Assembly: GCA_022821905.1 (NCBI GenBank)
Contig: JAJECS010000025.1
Span: 135,089-199,088 of the forward strand
Reading direction: 5' to 3'
Origin: Chloroflexota bacterium
Lineage (GTDB): Bacteria; Chloroflexota; UBA11872
DNA: 64,000 bases
Shown: in pieces, positions 25,632 to 33,225 of the stretch
How the letters are laid out: each line of letters starts with the position of its first letter
Numbering within the stretch: position 1 is the first letter of the stretch
Notes under the pieces: generated by a model
What the model was told of the DNA's origin: nothing
The model's database searches: none
What the model saw: only the letters and a program-made list of their open reading frames with translations
Made by a program: the position numbers and the translations under genes

Positions 25632-26012
25632 TCAAACCTGAAAGCCGAGCGCCGCGGCCGCTGCCTGCTGTCGCTCGTCGCGTGTGACGAACGCGATCTG
25701 GCCGGGCTCCGGCGCGGCATATAGGGCTATCGCGACGTGCCACAGGTCGGCGCCGTGCAATTGACCGGATTCGAGGACGGCTGACATCTCGGGAGCCAGC
25801 GGCCGGTCCGGCAGGACCCAGTCGATGCCGGCGACCAGATTGGTCGCGAAGTCGAGGCGCTCGCGCGCGAACACCGCGCGCAGCTCGGCCTCGAGCAGAT
25901 TAGAGGCGAGTAGGCGCGAGCACTCATCGAGACGCCCGGCGATCGCCGATCCGGACCGATCGTCGAATGCGACGGCGACCAGTGCCGACGTGTCGACGTA
26001 GGCGACGCTCAC
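25632..26012 (-). CDS. PIN-domain toxin (VapC-like)
   Basis: 126-residue PIN ribonuclease. Acidic residues are in place: Asp7 in YVDTSALV, Glu43 in LEAELRAV, and the Asp of GADLWHVAIAL, with FVTRDE at the C terminus. The start codon overlaps the stop of the Phd-like antitoxin by one base. Toxins of this type cleave tRNA or rRNA and are neutralised by the upstream antitoxin. Confidence 0.88.
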   Translation of the reverse strand: MSVAYVDTSALVAVAFDDRSGSAIAGRLDECSRLLASNLLEAELRAVFARERLDFATNLVAGIDWVLPDRPLAPEMSAVLESGQLHGADLWHVAIALYAAPEPGQIAFVTRDERQQAAAAALGFQV

Positions 26013-26284
26013 TAGTCGCGCTCGGTGAGGAATCGCTCCACGGCGCCGGCGCGACGCTCCACCACTTGGAGCGGTCGACGCGCCAGGCTCGATCGAACCA
26101 GGACGCCACGCCGCTCCAGGTCTTCCAGCCGTTCGTCGATCGTGGCCGGTTCCGGCTGGAGCGGCCGGATCTCGGCTACCGGCTCGTCGCGATAGGACAC
26201 CGTGACGGTCTTCCCCTCGCGCACCTGACGCATGACCTCGGCGAAGCGCGCCTTCGCTTCATAGGTTGAATAGGTGATGCCCAT
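26012..26284 (-). CDS. Phd/YefM-family antitoxin
   Basis: 90 residues beginning MGITYSTYEAKARFAEVMRQ, the N-terminal DNA-binding domain of the Phd/YefM fold, with VSYRDEPVAEIRPL next and a toxin-binding C-terminal tail. Coupled to the PIN toxin. There is no ribosome site, and a -10 box sits 7 nt upstream of the ATG, so the transcript is probably leaderless. Confidence 0.88.
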   Translation of the reverse strand: MGITYSTYEAKARFAEVMRQVREGKTVTVSYRDEPVAEIRPLQPEPATIDERLEDLERRGVLVRSSLARRPLQVVERRAGAVERFLTERD

Positions 26285-26291
26285 GCGCGGC

Positions 26292-26313
26292 AGTATAACC
26301 AGTCAGACTAGTC
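26292..26313 (-). promoter_or_regulatory. -10 box and palindrome upstream of Phd-PIN operon
   Basis: On the minus strand TATACT (26297-26292) lies 7 nt before the ATG. GACTAGTC (26306-26313), a perfect 8-bp palindrome with a partial repeat TGACTGG beside it, lies just upstream, a fitting site for antitoxin autoregulation. No good -35 at 17 bp was found. Confidence 0.4.
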
Positions 26314-26467
26314 AAATACCAATACGAGCCGCGAACTGATAGGAGGCATGCGGTCGTAATCTCGGCCACCGACCGAGGCGTCGGCCTGCACGATTAGCAC
26401 GGGACGCGGGAGTCCGGGTCCTATGCCTCGGCTAGGTCGGCCCGCCAAGCCTCGCCTCGCTCGACGA

Positions 26468-26791
26468 CTACTTGTCAGCGGCGAGACTGCGGCCTTGGGC
26501 CTGTCTGAGCTCGGACGCGAGCCCGCTCGGCTGCTCGCTGAGGACCCGATTTAGGCGCGACGTAATGTGTTCGTCCCAATGCTTGGTGAACTCCCCGCGC
26601 GTCAGACCGGCATCGGGGATCAGCGCCCGCAGCAAGCCTCGACCCAGCTCCCGGTGTCGGGGGACCGTGAGGCGGCGACCGGCCGGGCCGATGAGAATCA
26701 TGTGGCTGCCGCGCGTACGGTCCCGAGTAAAGCCGATCTGGGCCACTGCCTTGACAAACTCGTCGCCTGAGATGACGGGAAGACGCGCCAC
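26468..26791 (-). CDS. hicA: HicA-family mRNA interferase toxin
   Basis: 107 residues. The dsRBD-like HicA core is complete: SGDEFVKAVAQIGFTRDRT, the catalytic His in RGSHMIL, VPRHRELGRGLLRAL, and the terminal GLTRGEF. About 30 residues follow the usual HicA end, an unusual tail. The GTG start overlaps the stop of the hicB-like gene (TAGTG). The gene order antitoxin-toxin is a known variant of hicAB. Confidence 0.85.
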   Translation of the reverse strand: MARLPVISGDEFVKAVAQIGFTRDRTRGSHMILIGPAGRRLTVPRHRELGRGLLRALIPDAGLTRGEFTKHWDEHITSRLNRVLSEQPSGLASELRQAQGRSLAADK

Positions 26792-27366
26792 TACGCCGGG
26801 ACTTGCAAGACCTGAAACTCCGACGATGAAGGCAGGGGGTCCCCATGCTCACGCATGCTTGCCAGGTAGCCGCGAATGGCCTCTCGAATGTTGGTCAGCG
26901 CCTCGTCCCTCGTTCGCCCCTGGCTGTGGCATCCCGGGAGCGTGGGACAGCTGGCCACCACCCAGCCATCCTCGTCGCGATCGAACACCACCAGCAGATT
27001 CAGGATGTCCTGGCCGTCCGTCGGAGCGTCTAGCGGGGCTATGGTCGCTTCCGGCGACGGCTCGGCCGCATAAACCGCGGCATTCCGCCCCGGTGCCGGG
27101 ACGCCATAGATCACTTCATCCCGACGACGCTCTGATATCTCGAATCCCAACTTGCTGAGAATTCGGAAGGCGTCCTGTGAAGTGAATCCTGGAGAGGTCA
27201 GCCCGGTGACCAGCTGCAGCACTTGCCTGATCGGAAACTGACGCCCGTGAAGATCGATGAAGTATTTGTGGCGCCCGTCGGCAGCGTTGGGCTCCACGCC
27301 CCGCGTGACATCCTGGACGCTCTCCGGCGTGATCGCATAGAGCGCGCCACGAATCCGAAAATCCAT
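26791..27366 (-). CDS. hicB: HicB-family antitoxin with extra N-terminal domain
   Basis: 191 residues, far longer than usual HicB (about 70-130). The HicB core occupies about 123-179: LLVVFDRDEDGWVVASCPTL, PGCHSQGRTRDEALTNIREA. Residues 1-82 form a separate domain with YFIDLHGRQFPIRQVLQLVTG and FTSQDAFRILSKLGF, a pattern I associate with N-terminal domains of some modification-dependent restriction proteins (ScoMcrA-like); that likeness is from memory. A proline-rich linker joins them. The usual C-terminal HTH of HicB is absent, so the N-terminal domain may serve for DNA binding instead. Confidence 0.75.
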   Translation of the reverse strand: MDFRIRGALYAITPESVQDVTRGVEPNAADGRHKYFIDLHGRQFPIRQVLQLVTGLTSPGFTSQDAFRILSKLGFEISERRRDEVIYGVPAPGRNAAVYAAEPSPEATIAPLDAPTDGQDILNLLVVFDRDEDGWVVASCPTLPGCHSQGRTRDEALTNIREAIRGYLASMREHGDPLPSSSEFQVLQVPA

Positions 27367-27528
27367 TCAGTACCCTTGGGGTTCTTTCTTCTTTCTCTTA
27401 CTTCCCCGACCATAGCAGGCCCGGCCGGGGGTGTAGGGCCATCGCAATTCAGTCCGTCGCGCTAAACGTTGGCGCGAGGCAATCGCCCGGACTCTGGGGC
27501 ATGCGTCAAAAGAGGGCCTGCGACGTGT

Positions 27529-27555
27529 GGTAGAAATGCGCTCCATGTTTCTACC
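27529..27555 (+). promoter_or_regulatory. VapBC operator: inverted repeat with 8-bp perfect arms
   Basis: GGTAGAAA (27529-27536) and TTTCTACC (27548-27555) are exact reverse complements spaced by 11 bp, 12 bp before the vapB start codon. Position and symmetry fit binding of a VapB dimer pair for autorepression. It stands out as an AT-richer island in the GC-rich gap. Confidence 0.65.
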
Positions 27556-27567
27556 CCGAGGATGCCG

Positions 27568-27825
27568 ATGAGCCTCAACATCAAGAACGAGGAAACCTGC
27601 CGGCTGGCGCGCGAGTTGGCGCAGTTGACCGGCGAGACCATGACCGGGGCAGTCACCATTGCGCTAGAGGAGCGCTTGGAGCGGGAGCGGCGTCAGCGCA
27701 GCGTGGACGAGCGCCTGCGGGATATGCGGGCTATCTCCGAGCGCTGCGCCAAGCTGCTTGGCCCAGGCCCTTCCGCCGCCGACCACGGCGATCTGCTCTA
27801 TGACGAGCGAGGCCTGCCGAAGTGA
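27568..27825 (+). CDS. vapB: VapB-family antitoxin
   Basis: 85 residues starting MSLNIKNEETCRLARELAQL, the hallmark of Rv0623-type VapB antitoxins (ribbon-helix-helix N terminus, GETMTGAVTIALEERL), with a charged helix and the C-terminal DLLYDERGLPK that wraps the toxin. GAGG lies in front of this ATG; an ATG two codons earlier is possible. Coupled by a GTGA overlap to vapC. Confidence 0.9.
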   Translation: MSLNIKNEETCRLARELAQLTGETMTGAVTIALEERLERERRQRSVDERLRDMRAISERCAKLLGPGPSAADHGDLLYDERGLPK

Positions 27826-28208
27826 TCGTGGACTCCTCCGCGTTGCTGGCGGTGCTTTTTGGTGAGCCGGACGCGGACCAATTCGACGAGGCAATGGCCA
27901 AGTCCCTGCGCTGCCGCATGTCGGCCGTGAGTTTCTTAGAGGCCGCCATCGTCTTGGAGAGTCGTAGCGGCCCCGCGGCCGGGCATCAACTCGATGCGTT
28001 CTTGGAAGCGGCGGAGATTGAGTTGGCGCCGGTCACGCCCGACCAGGCGCGGGCCGCCCGACAGGCCTGGCGGCGGTTCGGCAAGGGCAACCACCCGGCG
28101 GGACTGAACTTCGGCGACTGCTTCAGCTATGCGCTGGCGGAATCCGCGCGCGAGCCGCTGCTATTCAAGGGCGAGGACTTTGCTCGAACCGACATCGAGG
28201 CGGCCTGA
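27822..28208 (+). CDS. vapC: VapC-family PIN ribonuclease toxin
   Basis: 128 residues. PIN acidic residues: Asp4 in MIVDSSALLAVLF, Glu40 in SFLEAAIVLE, Asp in GLNFGDCFSYALA and the late Asp of KGEDFARTD. The GTG start overlaps the vapB stop. This is the group whose members cleave the anticodon loop of specific tRNAs or the sarcin-ricin loop. Confidence 0.92.
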   Translation: MIVDSSALLAVLFGEPDADQFDEAMAKSLRCRMSAVSFLEAAIVLESRSGPAAGHQLDAFLEAAEIELAPVTPDQARAARQAWRRFGKGNHPAGLNFGDCFSYALAESAREPLLFKGEDFARTDIEAA

Positions 28209-28210
28209 CC

Positions 28211-28226
28211 GGACCCTGTAGGGTCC
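28211..28226 (+). terminator. Hairpin just after vapC
   Basis: GGACCC-TGTA-GGGTCC, a 6-bp perfect stem with a tetraloop, starts 3 nt after the vapC stop. There is no T-run, so it is either a weak or Rho-assisted terminator, or an mRNA 3' stabiliser. Confidence 0.35.
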
Positions 28227-28560
28227 GCGCCGTCAGCAAGTGAGGGGACCGGACCTCTCCGCAGTGCGGAGATCAAGTTCCGTCTTTCTTGGACTTGACC
28301 CGGGGCCCAATCACACCCGCCGTGACCGCATCGCCAGCCTGGAGCAAATCCTCTCGCTCTTTCTCTAGCAGGACTGGGCCGGGAATCGCCACAGGGCATG
28401 CCGATCTCCAATATTCCTCACCATCCGGCCCTTTCGTGTTGTGTGAAATTGTCAGATGCCGTATAACAAAAACGTCACGGCCCGAAGGCCGTATACACAA
28501 TCCCCGCGCGCGACCATGCGATAGCTACGCGCCGGTGCACCAAAGGAGAGACCTGCGGGT
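28227..28560. other. Gap between vapC and the MarR gene: possible promoter and operator
   Basis: AT-richer than its surroundings. TATAAC at 28462-28467 could be a -10 for the MarR gene (the -35 is poor). Just downstream, ACGGCC-CGAA-GGCCGT (28477-28492) is a perfect 6-bp inverted repeat, where a MarR autorepressor might bind; read on the minus strand it is a UUCG-type hairpin followed four bases later by TTTTT, so it could instead end leftward transcription from the PafA side. A minus-strand frame of 75 codons (28273-28500, TTG start) is not convincing. Confidence 0.35.
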
Positions 28561-29019
28561 ATGAGCACGCCAAGCCAAAGCAACGGAAAAACGGACCTCG
28601 TCATCCACCGGGTATTGATTGGGTCCCACCAGGTTTCCGAGTACCTCAACTCGGCCTGCGAGCGGGCGGGCGTGTCGCTGCCGCTGGCGCGTGCATTGCA
28701 GTTTCTGGCCGAGGCCGAAGGCCCGGTCACGCCCACCGAGCTCTCGCGCGAGCTCGGTCGCAGCCCGGCGGCCACCTCCGAGCTGGTGAAGCGGCTCGTG
28801 AACAGCGAGCAGATCACCGCGGACATCGATCCCAACGACCGCCGCTCGTTTCAGCTGGTGCTCACGAGCCGAGGGCACTCCAAGTGGCAGGGCGTGCGCG
28901 CGGAGCTTGAGGCCGCGGAGGCGTACATTACTCGCCGCTATGGCAAACGACAGTTGACCGAGCTTGCCGGTGCCATCGACGACCTGGCCGCCGCGCTCAA
29001 CGGCGCTGCCGCAGGCTAG
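28561..29019 (+). CDS. MarR-family transcriptional regulator
   Basis: 152-residue winged-helix regulator. Recognition helix region SRELGRSPAATSELVKRLVN and wing IDPNDRRSFQLVLTSRG are classic MarR. GGAGAG upstream of the ATG. Its 3' end overlaps the convergent PafA gene by 4 bases, so read-through in either direction would give antisense RNA. Target genes are not evident; autoregulation is likely. Confidence 0.88.
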   Translation: MSTPSQSNGKTDLVIHRVLIGSHQVSEYLNSACERAGVSLPLARALQFLAEAEGPVTPTELSRELGRSPAATSELVKRLVNSEQITADIDPNDRRSFQLVLTSRGHSKWQGVRAELEAAEAYITRRYGKRQLTELAGAIDDLAAALNGAAAG

Positions 29020-30509
29020 GGGCGCAGATACCCGCCGAGCTTGTCGGCGAACTCCTCGGCGACGGCGGTATAGCTCTCAAACGGATTGGGCAACTCGCAG
29101 AGCTTTCCGCGTACCCCGACGCCGGTCCAGTCGATCAGGTAGGGGATGACGTCCCAGCCGCCGTAGGCGTCGAGTTCATGCCAGTCCTCGATGTACTGGT
29201 AGACGAGGAAGAGCTGATCGTTCCAGTTCGTCAGCGCGCCGAGGTTCCGGTGGACGTCTTTCCAGTCGATCAGCGAGTCGGCCTGCGCTTCGACCAGCGC
29301 CCGCACGATGCGGCCCCGGGCGCGCGCCCGCGTGCCGGAGGGCACGGCCAGCGGATTCACATCCCCCTGCGTGCGGCGCGGGGCTACGCCCCGCCGCTGC
29401 AGCTCGGCAAAGATGCTCACCGTGGGGTCGATGTGGTGGTAGGCCAGATCCACTTTCACGAGCTCGGAGTCTGCCCAGCCATCCGGTGAGTCCTCGGCGA
29501 ATCGGCGCAACTGCTCGAGCTTGGTGATCCAGTCGACCTTGCCGACCAATACCGTCGGATCGCGCTCGAGGCCGTCCAGACACTCCGTCCACGCGTCCAG
29601 GGTCCAGTCGGTGTCACTGTCGCGGCCGCGGAAGGCGCGCTCGGCGGCATCCCAATACATGCGCTGGACGTCGAGAGCCGGCAGGGTTCGGCCGTTCGCC
29701 AGCTCGACCGACCAGGGGCCGGCCGGATTGCTTGAAATCTCCTTGAGCGTCTGCACCGGCGCCCGCAGCACCAGGTCCGGACTCCAGCCGCTCTCCAAGA
29801 GCTGCGCCACCAGCGCGGTGGAGCCGATCTTGAGTGCGGTGGCGAACTCGCTTCGGTTGGCGTCGCCCACGATCACGTGCAGCCGTCGCAGCCCGGCGTC
29901 CTCGGCCAGCGGCTCGTCGCGCAGATTGACGATCGGTCGACCGCCAAAGCGCACGCGCTGGCTCATATCGATGCTCACGAACGCCGCGCGCTGCGAGATG
30001 TGGAACGGCAGGCCGCCGTCGTCCCGGTCGCTGATCGTCATCCCGGCGCCGGCGTAGAGCTGCCGCGTGGTCAGGAAGGGCATCAGGCCGGCGGCCATGT
30101 CGAGACTGCGGGGACTGCGCCGCACGGCATAGTTCTCGTGGTAGCCGAAGGTGTTTCCCAGGTAGTCGGTGTTGTTCTTGATGAAGAACAGGCGACGATT
30201 CAGCTCCTGGCTCTCCACCGCGTCCAGCAGCACGGCGTCCGCCGCGTTCTCCTGCTCCACGATGTCGTCCAGCGTGCGGCACTCGGCCGTGGCGTATTCG
30301 ACGTGGCCGGAATCGAGGTAGAGCCGCGCGCCGTTGAACAGGAAGCCGCCATTCCCCGGCGCTTCGTCCCACTCCCGGGGCGCCGGGTCGATGATGCCGA
30401 AGCGGCGCTCGGCGAAGATCACGTTCTTGACCAGCGTTGCGGCCCGCGCCGGCGGAAACTCACCGGCGCTGGCGTACTCGATCTCCGTGCCGAACAGCGC
30501 GTCCTTCAT
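29016..30509 (-). CDS. pafA: PafA-like Pup ligase
   Basis: 497 residues of the carboxylate-amine ligase fold shared with glutamine synthetase. GTEIEYASA holds the Mg-binding glutamates, FLFNGARLYLDSG the conserved Asp base, YATAEC and FFIKNNTDYLGNTFGYHENY the nucleotide site, LRDEPLAEDAGLRRLHVIVG the Arg loop. The direct NGARLYLD continuation and absence of a long insertion before it resemble PafA rather than Dop. It would join the C-terminal Glu of the Pup-like protein (next gene upstream, 12 nt away) to substrate lysines. Which of the two paralogues is ligase is inferred from these motifs only. Confidence 0.85.
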   Translation of the reverse strand: MKDALFGTEIEYASAGEFPPARAATLVKNVIFAERRFGIIDPAPREWDEAPGNGGFLFNGARLYLDSGHVEYATAECRTLDDIVEQENAADAVLLDAVESQELNRRLFFIKNNTDYLGNTFGYHENYAVRRSPRSLDMAAGLMPFLTTRQLYAGAGMTISDRDDGGLPFHISQRAAFVSIDMSQRVRFGGRPIVNLRDEPLAEDAGLRRLHVIVGDANRSEFATALKIGSTALVAQLLESGWSPDLVLRAPVQTLKEISSNPAGPWSVELANGRTLPALDVQRMYWDAAERAFRGRDSDTDWTLDAWTECLDGLERDPTVLVGKVDWITKLEQLRRFAEDSPDGWADSELVKVDLAYHHIDPTVSIFAELQRRGVAPRRTQGDVNPLAVPSGTRARARGRIVRALVEAQADSLIDWKDVHRNLGALTNWNDQLFLVYQYIEDWHELDAYGGWDVIPYLIDWTGVGVRGKLCELPNPFESYTAVAEEFADKLGGYLRP

Positions 30510-30521
30510 CGGCCGCGGGGG

Positions 30522-30695
30522 CTACTCCCCGCCGGGCTGCGGCGTCGGATCCGGGATTTCACGAATGATCCGCCGGACGTGCTCACCCAGGTCGTCGTCC
30601 TCGGCCGGCGCGGTTTCTTCGTCCGGTGCCGTCTTGGCCGGTTCGGGCGGCGCCTCGACCTCGCCCGCCGGCACAGCCCGCCACGTGATGCTCAT
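30522..30695 (-). CDS. pup: Pup-like (UBact-like) protein modifier
   Basis: 57 codons, between the Dop-like and PafA-like genes. GGAGG stands 7 nt before the ATG at 30695. The protein starts MSITWRAV, is rich in Glu, Asp and Pro (EETAPAEDDDLGEHV), has one Lys at position 21, and ends IPDPTPQPGGE. A short, acidic, mostly disordered chain ending Gly-Gly-Glu is what Pup ligase needs; with Glu already encoded, no deamidation by Dop is required. Canonical actinobacterial Pup is about 64 residues ending GGQ or GGE and has a clear coiled-coil half, which is not evident here, so this is a diverged relative, perhaps of the group named UBact. Genuineness rests on context, ribosome site and terminus. 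Confidence 0.85.
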   Translation of the reverse strand: MSITWRAVPAGEVEAPPEPAKTAPDEETAPAEDDDLGEHVRRIIREIPDPTPQPGGE

Positions 30696-30698
30696 CGC

Positions 30699-32183
30699 TC
30701 ATCCTCCTCTGGCGCTAAGCGCGGCTACTACATCATCGATGGTTACAGATTGCTCAACCAGGGTTTGGAGTCGGTCGATGTCGGGTCCCGCCACCTCGTC
30801 CAACCGCAGAGTGACGTCCACGCCGTTGTGGCGCAGGTGGACGCGGTCCCACTCCATGGCGGTGATCGACGGTCCAAACCTGGCCAGCAACGTGCCCCGC
30901 ACGGCGGCCCTGGTGCCTGACGGCGGCGTCGTGCGCGCTCCCTCAACCTGCTCCGGCGTCACCAGCGTGCGCATGCGTCCCCGATCCGTGAGCCACTGGT
31001 GCACGCTGAGGTTCGGGTCCAGCAGGTGATAGGCGAAGTCGAGGCGTCGCGCCGCCTCCGGCGCCGGGCCGAGCTCCCGCAGCAGCGACAGCTTGGCCGC
31101 CCAGTCGACTCGGTCCGCCACGGATGCCGCATCGCTCCGCAAATCGGCCAGCACCTGCCCCCACTCGTCCAGCACCCAATCCGTCTCGGCGTCGCGTCCG
31201 CGGAAGCGTTCGCAGGCACTCAGCCACCACCGTTGGATGTCGAGCGGCGAAACATTGAGACCGTCGTCGAGTTCGATGCTCTCGCTCAGCGTGAGGTCGT
31301 GGGAGACCTGCTGGACCGCAGCCACGGGATCGCGCAGCCGGATAGGCGCCCGCCATCCGCCCTCGACCGCATCGAGCACCAGCGCGGTTGTCGCCGCCTT
31401 CATCCCCGTCGCCCACTCGCTGCGGTTGGCGTCGCCGGCGATCACGTGCAGCCGCCGGTAGCGGGTCCGATCGGCGTGCGGCTCGTCGCGCGTGTTGAAG
31501 ATGGGCCGGCGCGCCGTCGTGTTGATTCCCACCACCGTTTCGAAGAAGTCGGCGCGCTGGGATAGTTGCAACGCGCCGGAATCGCCGCCCTCGATGCCCA
31601 CGCGACCCGCGCCGGCGAAAACCTGGCGCGTCGCCAGGAAGGGCACCAGCGCGTCAACGAGATCGTCGAGCGGCACCTCGCGCAGCGTCAGGAAGTTCTC
31701 GTGGCAGCCGTAGCTGCGCCCGTGATAGTCCGTGTTGTTCTTGACCAGCCGCACCCGGCCGCCGTCCAGGCGGGCGTTATGCGCCTGCTCGGCCTCGTGC
31801 ATCAGCGCCTCGCCGGCGCGGTCCTGCGCCACCAAGTCGAGCACCGTGCGGCAGGCGTCGGTGCAGTACTCGGGGTGATTGTGGTCGTTGTAGAGCCGCG
31901 CGCCGTTCAGCAGCACCGTGTCGGCCAGCAGCTCCTCCCGCGTCATGCGGGAGCTCTGTTCGGTCGAGCCCAGATGGTCGTTGGCGTCGCGCGCCAGCGC
32001 GTCGACCCGCGTGCCGCGCAGGTCGCGCCGCGGGTCCTCGTCGGTGTAGTCCCAACCGCGAAACGCGACCGGCAGCGGCGCCGCGTGAATCAACATCGCC
32101 GACTCGAAGGCGAAGTCGGGCGGTCCCGCAAACCCTTCGCAATTGAGGCCGTATTCCGTCTCGATTCCGACCGGGCGATTCAT
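30699..32183 (-). CDS. dop: Dop-like Pup deamidase/depupylase
   Basis: 494-residue paralogue of the PafA-like protein. GIETEYGLNCEG at the N terminus, then a long insertion (about 40-85, DYTDEDPRRDLRG onward) before LLNGARLYNDHNHPEYCTD, which corresponds to the Dop loop; LVKNNTDYHGRSYGCHENF and FNTRDEPHADRTRYRRLHVI are core motifs and strongly Dop-like. It would remove Pup from substrates (deamidation should be unneeded with the GGE end). Its TGA lies 3 nt before the Pup-like start; the GGAGG used by that gene is in its last codons. No proteasome alpha/beta or Mpa/ARC gene is present in the window. Confidence 0.85.
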   Translation of the reverse strand: MNRPVGIETEYGLNCEGFAGPPDFAFESAMLIHAAPLPVAFRGWDYTDEDPRRDLRGTRVDALARDANDHLGSTEQSSRMTREELLADTVLLNGARLYNDHNHPEYCTDACRTVLDLVAQDRAGEALMHEAEQAHNARLDGGRVRLVKNNTDYHGRSYGCHENFLTLREVPLDDLVDALVPFLATRQVFAGAGRVGIEGGDSGALQLSQRADFFETVVGINTTARRPIFNTRDEPHADRTRYRRLHVIAGDANRSEWATGMKAATTALVLDAVEGGWRAPIRLRDPVAAVQQVSHDLTLSESIELDDGLNVSPLDIQRWWLSACERFRGRDAETDWVLDEWGQVLADLRSDAASVADRVDWAAKLSLLRELGPAPEAARRLDFAYHLLDPNLSVHQWLTDRGRMRTLVTPEQVEGARTTPPSGTRAAVRGTLLARFGPSITAMEWDRVHLRHNGVDVTLRLDEVAGPDIDRLQTLVEQSVTIDDVVAALSARGG

Positions 32184-32202
32184 ACGGCGGCTCCGCTGTG
32201 CG

Positions 32203-33159
32203 CTATTCCCCGATGGGGATTCCGATGTCCGCGGTCACGGCGCCTTCGAGCACGACCTTCCCCAGTGCGATGTCCCACAGCGCGATGCCCTGCGACTCGA
32301 ACAGGGTGATCTCGTCCGGGCTGGTGCGACCGGGCGCGCGACCGGCCACGACCTGGCCGAACTCGACCGCCTCGCCCCATTGGAAGGCCCCATCCTCGAC
32401 GGCGCAGATCAGGTCGCCGCACTCAATCATCGCGCCTTCCAGATCGTCCACGAAGACCCGGTCGGCGCGGGCAACCGCGGCGCTGTCGAGCTCTCGATGC
32501 TGCGGGTGGTTGGTGCCCATGGCGACGACGTGGGCGCCGCGCTCGATCCAGTCGGCCTCGACGACGGGATCGGCGGCATTGGTGGCCGTGATCACGACCT
32601 GCGCGCCGCGCACCGCCGCCTCGGCCGTGGCCGCGGGTTCCAGGTCGGCATCCAGCTGAGGCGACATCTCGTCCACGAAATGTTGGACGTTCTCCGGGTT
32701 GCGCGAGAACACCCGCACCCGCGCCGACGGCCGCACGGCGCAGACGGCCTCTAGCTGCGTTCGCGCCTGCCGGCCTGTGCCGATGATCCCAATGGCGTCA
32801 ACTTCCGGCTGCGCCAGGTATTTCACCGAGACCCCGCTCGCGGCGCCGGTGCGAAGACCGCTGAGGCGCCCGGCTTCGATGACGGCGCTCAGGGCCCCGC
32901 TGGCCGCGTCGAACAGCACAACGACGAAGCTGATGCGCCCGCCGGGAACGCTCGGATAGAGCTTGGCGCCCATGACGCCCACGCCGGGATCGGCCGCGCC
33001 CATGAGCTGCAGCGCGCCCTTTGCCGTGCGCGCCCGGCGCCGCCCCACGTTCGCCGACACTCCGAATCCCTGCCGCTCGAAGGACCCCTCGACGACGCGC
33101 AGCGCCAGGTCCATGTCGGCCAGGCGGTCCACGTCCGCTTCGGTCAAATATCGGGCCAT
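32203..33159 (-). CDS. Ornithine cyclodeaminase / mu-crystallin family protein
   Basis: 318 residues. The dehydrogenase-like NAD-binding motif GIIGTGRQARTQLEAV, the preceding RTGAASGVSVKYLA with the catalytic-region Lys, and FVDDLEGAM are family hallmarks. Members catalyse ornithine to proline, or act as alanine or imine dehydrogenases/ketimine reductases. First gene of the leftward operon with dop, pup and pafA (19-nt gap to dop), an odd companion that may only share the promoter. Divergent from the EamA transporter. Confidence 0.88.
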   Translation of the reverse strand: MARYLTEADVDRLADMDLALRVVEGSFERQGFGVSANVGRRRARTAKGALQLMGAADPGVGVMGAKLYPSVPGGRISFVVVLFDAASGALSAVIEAGRLSGLRTGAASGVSVKYLAQPEVDAIGIIGTGRQARTQLEAVCAVRPSARVRVFSRNPENVQHFVDEMSPQLDADLEPAATAEAAVRGAQVVITATNAADPVVEADWIERGAHVVAMGTNHPQHRELDSAAVARADRVFVDDLEGAMIECGDLICAVEDGAFQWGEAVEFGQVVAGRAPGRTSPDEITLFESQGIALWDIALGKVVLEGAVTADIGIPIGE

Positions 33160-33225
33160 GTCACTCCGTTCGTCTCACATGGGTTTGCCACCCGCGGTGC
33201 CGCAGCCGACCATGCCGCGAACGCC

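Noticed and set aside
28273..28500. Minus-strand frame of 75 codons between vapC and the MarR gene
   Set aside because: TTG start inside the presumed MarR promoter, no ribosome site and no recognisable motif. Kept only as part of the gap description.
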